A stretch of 64,000 nt of DNA from Sanguinoderma infundibulare (Eukaryota > Basidiomycota > Agaricomycetes > Polyporales > Polyporaceae). Each line of letters opens with the position of its first letter. The stretch's first letter is position 1. The notes under the pieces were generated by a model, which was given only the letters and a program-made list of their open reading frames with translations, did not search any database and was not told the DNA's origin. Below are positions 55,369-64,000 of the stretch, in pieces. The DNA lies in NCBI GenBank assembly GCA_032821775.1, contig JAVLRN010000012.1, positions 868,001 to 932,000 of the forward strand. The letters are read 5' to 3'. The translations under genes and the position numbers were made by a program.

Positions 55369-56585
55369 ATGCCGCCTCCCATTGCGCTCTGCCTCGCCTG
55401 CTCCGCGTCCCTACCCCCAGGCAAGGCCAATGCCAATGTATACCTCACAAGCTGCTGCTCGCGCCCGATCTGTCCGAATTGTCTCACCGCAAATCCGCGG
55501 CTGGCGCGATACAATCCCTGCCTCCGATGCCTGGCGGGAGTCAAGGCCGTGGACTCGCGCTCGCGCTCCGCGAATCTGACTACAGGCAGGGCTACGACGC
55601 CCGCGAGGATCAACGTCGACGGGTCAGTAAGGGATGAGGATGTGTTCGTACTCGAGGATGAAGACGGAGACGAGGACGACTTGGGCTCGGACGCGGAGGA
55701 TGGAGAGTGCTCGCCCCGGGAAGCGTCACCCGCCTCCATCCCCCACCGCGAAGTGCCTTCAGTCCAAACACCCAACTATTCCGCCTCTACACCAAGCCCT
55801 CCGCAGTCTGTGAAGTCCCAGGATGAGCCCACACCTAGACCAGACGCAGAGACGGCCCCCCAAGGCGAGATCCAGAACAAGCCCGGACAGCCGCCAAAGT
55901 ACTTCATCAGACCAGACGATACCCTCCTCGGTATATCCCTCAGGCTCGGAATAGACGTGCGTCCTCACATTCTCTCGTATGTGTGCCTCTCACAATTCAC
56001 TTCTATTCACATCCACCTCGACAGGGCCGCGTCCTCTGCCGCCTGAACAACCTCCCGCCCTCGACCCTCCGCACGACTCCGCACCTGCTGCACACCCGCG
56101 CCTTTCTTGTCCTCCCGCCCTCCGCGCGCCCTCCTCCGGCATTGTCCCCCGCCGAGCGAGCGCTCGATGAGGAGCGCAAGGCCCGCCTCGCCGTCGAGCG
56201 CGCCGAGACCCGCTTTCAGGCCCTGACCAAGGAGACGGACCGTGGCGTCGCGCGGGCCTACGTCGCGCTTGCCGGCCTCCCAGAGAGCCCAAACGAGATC
56301 GGAGACGTCAAGGAGTGCGAGTACGAGAAGGACCAGGGCAGGGGGAACGACGGCGGGCTACGAAAGCGGAGAGTCCACAGCACGGACGACGCCGCTGGCG
56401 AGGGCAGCTCCGGCCTCGAAGGCCGCGCGACGGACCAGTACTTTGACGACGGGGATTGGGAGGCACGCGAGCGCGCAGAGGGACGGAAGGTCACTATCCC
56501 TTCGTTCCCGCTCGCGGGGTCCAGTCGAGTCGCCGAGAAACTGGCTGTCGGCGAAGAGAAGCCTCGGTGGCGTTGGCGGAACTGA
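55369..56585 (+). CDS. Non-secreted LysM protein with N-terminal cysteine cluster
   Basis: Model join(55369..55956,56025..56585), 382 aa. The first 60 residues contain CLACSASLPP, TSCCSRPICPNCL and NPCLRCLAG, a C-x2-C pattern that suggests a treble-clef or RING-like zinc-binding unit. An acidic, Ser/Pro-rich linker follows. Around residue 180-220 a LysM motif is read across the intron: YFIRPDDTLLGISLRLGID joined to GRVLCRLNNLPPSTL and LLHTRAFLVLPP. A charged helical segment (AERALDEERKARLAVERAET, TDRGVARAYVALAGL) lies after it. There is no signal peptide, so this is unlike secreted chitin-binding LysM effectors and probably intracellular, as in the TLDc/LysMD-type proteins. The single intron is 68 nt. 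Function unknown. Confidence 0.82.
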
Positions 56586-56807
56586 CGATCGTCTGTACCG
56601 TCGTGCGATGGAGCCTAGCATGTATCGATAATGTTGGGTGTATGCTTCAACAGTACTTGTCAGTACAGTAATAGTAGTAGAACAGAGCTGGAAGGGACAG
56701 TATGCAAGGATGTGTGTATGTACGTACAATGTTATACAGTAAGTGTTCCACCTAGACAAACCGAAGAGACTACTCGCCACCAATATTCCCCAACACCTCA
56801 CAACTAC

Positions 56808-58856
56808 TCACAAGTCCCGCGAGAAGTATTTCGTTATACACTCGATCGCCGCCTTTCTGATCTCCTCCTCGTGCGGCCCGTCTTTCAGCATGTCCGTCGC
56901 GATCTTCATCTTCTGAAACGCTCTCTCCTCGCGCTCCTTACCCTGCCCGTCCCCGCTCCCACCCCCGTTTCGCGGTCGGGAAGCGACCTCGGAGCGCATG
57001 AGCTCCGTGCGCACCTTGCTCTCCTCGACCTGCTGCTGCAAAAACTCCTTCATCGACGCGCACACGCCAAGCAGAGACTCGGTGACCGTGGTGAGCCGCG
57101 CGAGGGCGTGCGCCATCTGCGGGTGGTGATCGGCTACGTATGGCTCGCCCCCTGGGGGCTGCTCTGGGAACGGCGAACCGCTCTGCCCATTCGCGACGGG
57201 AATCGTCGAGGCTGCTTTGCCAGGGGAGCCATGGAGTACTTTTGGGGGGAGCGCGCTCTGTGACCGAAAGTACTTGAACGGCTGTGGGGCGACCGGAGCC
57301 GCGGGAGGAGATTGGGTCGCGGTACTCGGCCCTGCTTCGCGATAATACGAAGGCGGTGGAGGCGGCGGAGAGTAGGCGTAGGATGACATCGCGCTGACAG
57401 ACTGCTGTGGAGCTTCGGCTGGTGGGGGATATGGGGTGTCCTGCCGGGGTGGGGGTGCAGAGTGGCTCACCATGAGCTGTGGGTCGATAGTAGGGTGTAG
57501 GCCCATCATCGGGGGAGGCTCAGGGACTGATGAAGGACCAGGTTCCATAGGCTGTTCGGGTGGCCCGTAGTATGGCGTCGGGAGGCCCGTCTTTGGGTCC
57601 TCGCGGTACCTTGAATGGCACATGAGTAACTGCGTACTGGTTCGGCATTGGGTATAGCCACCTTTTCTTGAAGAGGGTGTACCAGCCCGTCTCGTACCAA
57701 CGATCGATCACCTTAACGTTTAGGTTACCGACGTTGAGCCCCCCGACACGGGCAGAGTCGAGCATAGCTTCGACTGCAGGTTGCTCAGCGAGGGGGTTCT
57801 CGGCTTGCATCTGACGGAAATGGTTTGACGAGAATACTTGGAACGCGTGCACCTGCTTGAACACTTCAAGATTGCGATGGTAGCAGCTCTTGAGTGCCGT
57901 ATACGACTTCCGTCCAGGGAACAGCTCGGCCGAGCACTACTCCCCGGAGTCAGCTCGTGTCCGGCTCCGGTGTTGCAAGAAAACGGAATGGTCCACGACA
58001 CGAGGCACATACCTCTCGAAAGACGGTGTTCATCCTCGTCTTGAACGCATCCCAGTGCTCATCGCTTGTCAACATCCACGTGAAGAACTTTGTCTTCTCC
58101 TCCTCCGTCCAATGCTTCGCACCTCCGTTCGGACCAACCTCCAAGTCCTGCACGTCCTCCCCGTCCTCCCCTCCTGCCGCGCTGACGCCTGCACCGGAGC
58201 CCCCAGCTCGCTGCCGCCGCTTCCTCGCACCGCCGTCCGCCCCATCAGACTGTTTTCGCTTCCCGTTCGCGTTCGTGCTCGCAGGGGGCGCTGGGGCCTC
58301 TTCTTCCTCCTGCGGCTGAGCCTCCACCTGGCTTTGACCCTGGCCCTGCTGCGGCGGGTCGACGGAGTACAACAGCTCGTCGGGGACGTATTGGACGACA
58401 TGGTGCGCGTGCGGATGTTGCGGGTGAGCATATCCGTCCGGGCTGGGCTGGGGCATGCCATACACCCCCGGATGCTGCTGCTGCTGATGCTGCTGCCTGT
58501 GGAGGGCGACATACGGGTCGGACTATACATGTCCAGGAGGCGCGGACACACGCGCAATCAAATTCGGGTCAGCGAGAGAGCATCAAGGCCGTCGTCGGGG
58601 ATGCAATCGGGAGGGAGAGATGAACGCACTTGAACCGGGCCCGCGTGGTTTGGCGGCTGGCTCATGCCTGGGATCATGGTCGGCGTGGTGTGATTCAAAT
58701 TGGGGTCGGACCCGACGGCGACCTGCCCGCCGTTTGCCTGCGCCGCTGCAGCATGGCTGACTAGTGAGCTTCGGGGAGGGACGAGGAGGAGGCCATCCGA
58801 GTCGGATTAGGTGCGTTTGCGGAGGGAGAAAGCGGGAGTATTCACCTCGAGGACAT
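56808..58856 (-). CDS. SANT/Myb-like protein of unknown function
   Basis: Model complement(join(56808..57609,57662..57936,58013..58522,58630..58756,58846..58856)), 574 aa. After a Gln/His-rich N-terminus (polyQ from CAG/CTG runs) and a basic patch with KRKQSDGADGG and RKRRQR, a SANT/Myb-like region begins AKHWTEEEKTKFFTWMLTSD. It continues over an intron with ELFPGRKSYTALKSCYHRN. A conserved FQVFSSNHFRQMQAENPLAE and the WYETGWYTLFKKRYREDP block follow. The C-terminal third is Pro-rich, with a final helix (RTELMRSEV, then EIRKAAIECITKYFSRDL). The pattern suggests a nuclear DNA- or chromatin-binding protein of basidiomycetes. The first coding exon is only 11 nt (MSSS joined to HAAAAQ), the least certain part of the model. 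Confidence 0.75.
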
Positions 58857-59381
58857 TGCCTGCGTTTGCTTCAGAGTCGTCGTCTCGCCGAACCGGTTCG
58901 AATCAGCCACGTCCCACAGCCACGGCGTCCTCCAATCAGATCACTCCAGTGGTTCGCACAGAGCCAGCCCGAGTCGCTCAAACTCTGCTCAAACTCGTTG
59001 ATCAAATGGCATTACTTGAACATCGAAAGCTACTACATATGTACAGAGCATCGTCGACAGCGGGGTACCAAATATCGACAAGAAAAGATATCTACCTACA
59101 GTGGACAATGTCCGTGGGCTACGTATACAAAACGATATATATACAACATAGATACTTGGAGTTCATGATTGGTCTGTGAAGGAGCGGGATGGGGGAAGGT
59201 GGAATGTGAGGATGTGGACTACCTACAGCTGTACATATGCATATAGTACAACAACATTTTTGGCGAATAATGTCCTCTGTCTACACGTCCAGATTTCAGC
59301 GCCGTCCTGTGGTAACGAAACACCTACTATGAACCGATAGATGGTACAAACACCGGAAGCCAAAAGCTCGAGGCGAGCCGC
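58857..59381. other. Intergenic between SANT-like and ankyrin genes
   Basis: Promoter of the SANT-like gene (left) and 3' UTR of the ankyrin gene (right). TA-rich near 59030-59250. Nothing else recognised. Confidence 0.5.
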
Positions 59382-62300
59382 CTATGGGGCGGTCCCATTG
59401 GCCGCCGTCGACGCTTGAGCCCGTCGCCGCAGAGTCCGGAGCGTGTCCTGCACGATCCGCAGCCATGTCAGCGCCTTGTCGATCTCTTCCAACGCGCCGT
59501 CTGTCCGCGCTTGGACCTTCCGGGTCAGAAGGCGGCGGAGGACTCGTGTGTCGTCGTCCTCGGCCTCGATGAGTGTCGACGAGAGCGACACCATGGAGGA
59601 CCCGGCGGATGACGATTTCAGCGAGCTGCCAGTGGAGGAGTCGCTGTCGCTACGTGGGCGGGACACGCGCGGGAAGGGGATCGCCCCGTCTGGGTGAGCG
59701 GCGCGGATCGTGGAGGCGATGGCTGACATGAAGGGATCGTCGAGCCGGTCTTGGAGTTGCGCGAGCCGCGCGCTTTCGAGGGCTGCTTGTCGACTCTGAG
59801 AGGAACTTTAGAGGCCGGAAAAGGGACGAGAAGAGAGAAAGAACTCACAATGATGCTGACTTTTAGTCGTCGTTCGGCTTGGGAAAGGAGGTTAGCAGCT
59901 AACGACAGGAACTCGTCCGCCTGTATGCGCGGTCAGTAACGCCGCAGAATGACCGAGGAAACCAAGACATACGTCATCCATGCAACCCTCGATGCAAGAG
60001 AGGTCCCTTCCAGCCGTCCGGATGATCTGGCGCGACGCATCCAATAGTTCCCCCGTCGGATGCCTCGGTGAAGGCGACTGTGGTCTGCTCCTCGGAGATT
60101 GCTCTCCCGGGAGGACAATCCTCACATGGGACGAAGAGTCCTGGATCTCAAACCGCAGCTTCTTTCGGAACCACGCTTTGAGCTTGGACGTCCCACTTGC
60201 GGGCACGTCCTTTTTATGCGAGGCAGGGGACACGGTCCGCCCCGAGTCGATCGAAAGCTTGCTCGACTTGTGCAGGAGGTCCTTCGTCGTCGGAGACAAG
60301 AGCGCGTTCAAAAACGACCTCTCCGACGCGGACTTGTCCACGGGTGTCGCAGACCCCCCTTCTTCCTCGACGGCGAGATAAGGCAGCTCCGGAAGGCCAG
60401 GGCTGTGTTCTCGCGCGCTGTCGTCGAGGGAGGAGGCTCGCAAGTCCGACATCGACCGCCACTTCCTGCTGAGATTCGAGGAAGCACGACTCGAGACCGC
60501 AGTCGAGTCGGAATCACCAGAGTCAGTCGTACGCCTTCGTGCCCGTTCGGTGCTGTCACGCTGATCGGAGACATCAAAGCCAAAGACTTCCTCAAGCTCC
60601 CGCGTGACGGTCTCGAGCAAGTTGTCGACCTCGTTGAACTTGCTCCGCGCGTCACGAAGATCAGACGCGGCCTCGTGAATGCGGGAGTGCATGCCATGCA
60701 CCCACATCTCGCCGAGATGCGACGTGTCGTCGAGCACCTCCCGGAGGCCGCTCAGCTCTAGGGCGCCCGCAGAGGGGGCTTCCTGAGCGACTGTGGCCAG
60801 GTTGTCCAGGATGCGCTGGGGAAATGATGACAGCTCGACGTCATCAATCATTGGTTCTGGTCTGGGACCGGAACCGAGCTGTGGCCGGGGGGACGGATTC
60901 ATGGAAGTGGCAGTGGTCCACGTCGAAGTCGAGGAACTCGTCGAAGGGCGAATGGTGCGGAAGGAAGCCACAGAACTGCTTCGCTGCGGCTCCGCCTCGG
61001 GTCCAAACGCGCCCCGCAGCTCTGGCCGCGCAACCTCCAACGGTGTTAGCCTGCAGACAACAATTAGCCCCCGCTCAGCAGACCAACGGGCGACGTGATG
61101 GTGGCACGCACCCTCGCGAGTTCTTCATCTCCCGGACGGTGTTCTGGACGTCGCATGCGAGGAGCGCGATGAGAGCTTCGATGCTTTGCCCGTGCTCGGC
61201 CGCCACATGAAGGCACGTCTCGCCATCTTCGTCTGTTGCTGCCAGCGGGGCGCGAAGCTCGCGAACCAGATGGTAGATGAAGTTATGGAGCCGCACTGCA
61301 TTCAGGGAGCCGACGGGGTCCTGGGCCTTCCAAGCCAGACAGTGCAGCGGCGTCCCGTGTCTCGACTTAGTGTACAGGCTGGTGTCCGCGCCAGCCAGGA
61401 AAAGAGCGTCGAGGACCTCGACAGAGGGTGTTTGCGAGGATACGCAATAGTGTAGGGGCGCCCAGCCTTGAGAGTCCAGGCGGTTGACGAGGACAGTTGT
61501 TCGATGGGAAGCGGGAAAGAGAACCTGATAGATTGCGGGGAGGTCGTGGGTGGTCACGGCACGGATCAATGCTGCTGTCGACCGTGAGAGGATGGCCTCC
61601 GAAGGTGCGGGCCAATGCGACAAGTCGAACGAGAAAGACGTGTGTGAATGTGCGTATACGGCATGCGGTTGAGGAATGGGATGAAGCTGTCGGCGGTTAC
61701 CGTCCTGAATGAATGGATGAGTGTTCACGTCAAACAGAGAGAGGAAGAGGAAGAAGCCTTACGGTATATTCGCGGAGTCTCTGTTTGCGAAGAGAAGACT
61801 CGCACAGCCAGAGCATTCGCGGATGACGCAGCGCGTGATGTATCGCCGTCCGGTGGTGGGTATTTCTGAGGTCCGGGCGTGCGCCATTTGCGAGCTGGGA
61901 AGGACACGGACTTCAGTTCAAACCCCCGATCATTGATAGTCAGCAAATTACCAGAATAGACGCAGCCTCGACCGCGCCATCACGAGCTGTGTCTGGGAAC
62001 CCGTGCAGTGTTAGCCCACGTCTCCCCGGCCGCTGCCCTCGCAAAGCACTCACACATCAAGGGGGTGACACCGAGGGAATCGGTGCCGTCGACCGCGACC
62101 AACCCACGGCTCTCTTCGAGCAGCACGCGGACCGCCTCGGGGACGTTCAACCAAGCAGCAAGCCCCAAGGGCGTGACCCCCCTCGCCGGCGCGTTCAACG
62201 CGTACAACGAGGCCGTCTCGCTTCGCAAGAGCATCTTCAGCACCCGCACCCTGCTCTCCAGCATGAACGACGCGTCGGACACGTCGACGTCTTCCCAGCT

Positions 62301-62559
62301 GCTGCCCAGACGCGCGCACAGGCCATCAGCACTCCCGCACACGACACCGCGCAAGGCAGGACGGAACGCACCTGTCGCCCGCAATCGCACAGGTGACCGC
62401 CGTGTTCTCTGTCGCGTCGTCCGCCGCGTTCACGTCCGCGCCGCGCGCGAGTGCCGCCTTGACGGCGCACTCGTCCGCCCGCGTCGCCGCCTCGAGCAGG
62501 GCTGCATCCATTGCTGCGCGCTCTGCGCGCCGTCGCCCGCGTGTGTGTGCCGTCGCCAT
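59382..62559 (-). CDS. Large ankyrin-repeat protein
   Basis: Model complement(join(59382..59795,59849..59920,59973..61050,61112..61704,61763..61894,61952..61992,62054..62301,62372..62559)), 921 aa. Ankyrin units run over roughly residues 10-390: DAALLEAATRADECAVKAAL with ARGADVNAADD, LGLAAWLNVPEAVRVLLEES, SLGVTPLMYTARDGAVEAAS, LLANGARPDLRNTHHRTAIH, WAPLHYCVSSQTPSVEVLDA, LFLAGADTSLYTKSRHGTPL and ETCLHVAAEHGQSIEALIAL. The rest is Ser-rich with a probable coiled segment (DLRDARSKFNEVDNLLETVT) and a basic-rich C-terminal helix. Five of the seven introns fall within ankyrin repeats. The fourth exon was placed because it alone restores a full repeat between AASIL and DGNRR. It looks like a cytosolic scaffold; no catalytic domain is seen. 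Confidence 0.86.
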
Positions 62560-63576
62560 GGTTTGGAGGGGTATAATCGGTGTCGAGAGAGGGGATGGGA
62601 GGAGCCCGGGCGCGAGACCGAGATGGAGTGGTGGTACAAGAAGGACAAGCCAGAGGTTCCCAGAGCCGTCCCGCGGAAATTTGCTGGCGGGAGCAAGTGC
62701 GGGGATAGGCGGGAGCGCACCGAGCGGTATAAGTACTAGTGTTTGGGACCGCGTATGGATGCGGACGACCCTTGACCTCCACAAGGTTTGGGCACGAGGC
62801 TGGGAGCCACGCAGCATCAGAATAGCGTTCGCATCGGGGCTCCCGCTTCCCATACCTGAATGCGCCAGCCTCGAGGCGGCGTTTACGCCTGTTTCGTTGA
62901 CGGTCTGTGCGAACGCCCCCCAGTCCCCAATGGCCACACGGCCCCAAACCTCGTCACGCCCCAGGAGGCGGAGCGAACAAACACCTCCTCCTGGCGCCGT
63001 TTGGCGGCCATACGCGCGTTGTCGATGCTGGGCGGGTGCAGCGGCGGGAGTACAATCGCGTAAACCGAGGCCGTCGTGGCGCTCGCTTGTTTGTGTTCCG
63101 TTGTTTGTCCGCCCCGAGGCCATTGTTCCGACTCTCGCATTCCGAACCATCCTTCGAATGCCTCACAAATGCCTCATTCTCGGAAAATAGAAGATGCTCC
63201 AATGGTTCAGCACCTCTCATTATGCTCGGTGGTGTCCGGATGCTACAAGCGACAATAATACTATGCGTTAAGAAATAGCGATATATGGGGGGAGCTCAGA
63301 GGACGATGTGCGACTGCGTGCTGTAAACAATATGTATATGTGCAGTGGATAACGACGGCAAGCGATGTCAAGCGGGATTCAGATGCATCATGGATAGGTG
63401 ACTATAGGTTACACATGGAGAGTTATGCTGATGGGGAATGTAGCAGGTATGTGAAAAGTACGTAGTTCAAACATATGAACGATCAAAACACGCCAGGCCA
63501 CGAAGGCGCACGCGATGGATGAACACAGCCGGCGAAGGTTTCCGATATGTCCACCGGAAGCCTAGTATGGGATGGT
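62560..63576. other. Intergenic between the ankyrin and Mex67-like genes
   Basis: Ankyrin gene promoter at left, 3' UTR of the Mex67-like gene at right. Overlapping frames on both strands at 62860-63278 show no similarity. No RNA gene recognised. Confidence 0.5.
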
Positions 63577-64000
63577 TCAAGACAGGAACGCATCCTGCGG
63601 TAAGTACGCGTCGGCTGGGAGGTTCGCCTTAGACGTAATAGTACATGAGTATACTGCGTCCGGTCAACTCGAAGAACAGTGATCGCAACATACCTTCACC
63701 CGCTCAAAGTTCTCGATGGCACGCTCAACGTCCCAGTCGTTGTTCTTCAAACAGTCCTCCGCGAACTGGAGGTTGAGGCGTGTACGGAGGATGACATCTT
63801 GCATCCGTCCCCGTTGTGGCTGGGGCTGAAAATGACGTCCCAAGTCAGCACGCGTTCTCGACAGATTCGATCTCCTATCGTAGATAAGGTAGACCAGCAT
63901 TGATGGCAGGTGAAAACTTACCAGGGGCGCAAGAACTTCCTGCAAACCCGGAGACGGCAAGAGGTCGCCATACTGCACGCGCATCGGACCGGACTTCCAA
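63577..64000 (-). CDS. MEX67: mRNA export factor Mex67/NXF, C-terminal part (truncated by window edge)
   Basis: Visible exons complement(join(63577..63627,63694..63825,63922..>64000)). The frame ends with a TAP-C/UBA-like domain: PQPQRGRMQDVILRTRLNLQ, FAEDCLKNNDWDVERAIENF and ERVKANLPADAYLPQDAFLS, then stop. In Mex67/TAP this domain binds FG nucleoporins during mRNP export. The upstream exon (MRVQYGDLLPSPGLQEVLAP) belongs to the linker after the NTF2-like domain. Introns of 66 and 96 nt keep frame. The RNA-binding, LRR and NTF2-like parts lie beyond position 64000. Confidence 0.82.

Noticed and set aside
62326..63150. Overlapping frames on both strands upstream of the large ankyrin gene
   Set aside because: They overlap its first exon and promoter in other frames and share no similarity with anything I recognise.
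1..64000. CRISPR arrays, bacterial operons, complete transposons
   Set aside because: No regular spacer-repeat pattern, no ribosome-binding-site operon layout, and no transposase or reverse transcriptase frame was seen; the genes are spliced and eukaryotic.

Overview
The window is nuclear DNA of a filamentous basidiomycete, most likely an agaricomycete. Nearly every gene is broken by several 49-70 nt introns with GTRNGT donors and CTRAY-like branch points. The families are those of mushroom-forming fungi (DUF6593, DUF2235, cerato-platanin, PAS-GATA factors, a Ser/Thr-rich GPI-type wall protein). I rebuilt exons by hand from splice signals, reading frame and family resemblance. Every complete spliced model gives a whole number of codons, but none has been checked against RNA.

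Layout. 0.4-2.8 kb: F-box/LRR gene (-). 2.8-6.5 kb: no gene seen. 6.5-11.4 kb: ERG28 (-) divergent from a large low-complexity orphan (+). 12.8-14.3 kb: decayed DUF2235 gene (-) split by a fragment of an AFG2-type AAA ATPase (+). 15.1-18.4 kb: thiamine pyrophosphokinase (-) and a tail-anchored CS-domain protein (+) share a short promoter. 18.8-27.7 kb: MoaD-like molybdopterin synthase small subunit (+), then CCDC174-like, SDS22-like and PAS-GATA genes (all -). 29.4-36 kb: ankyrin protein, PRMT5 and a GPI-type wall protein (all +). 36.2-41.3 kb: a 1540-residue Glu/Pro/Val/Ala-rich protein with five PSYSV motifs and a C-terminal CaaX box (+). 42-44.4 kb: cerato-platanin (+) facing an intronless secreted phosphodiesterase with a jacalin-like tail (-). 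44.4-52.6 kb: gene-poor, with two related repeats in opposite orientation, an intron-containing tRNA-Tyr and a DUF6593 gene. 52.6-64 kb: secreted nuclease (-), LysM protein (+), SANT-like protein (-), ankyrin protein (-), and the 3' end of a Mex67/NXF mRNA-export gene (-) cut by the window edge.

Most genes are housekeeping: sterol and thiamine synthesis, molybdenum cofactor, PP1 regulation, arginine methylation and mRNA export. They show no common pathway, as expected for a fungal chromosome arm. The accessory and least explained material is the broken DUF2235/AAA locus, the inverted repeat pair around the tRNA and DUF6593 genes, and the PSYSV/CaaX protein. That protein is the best candidate for something undescribed.
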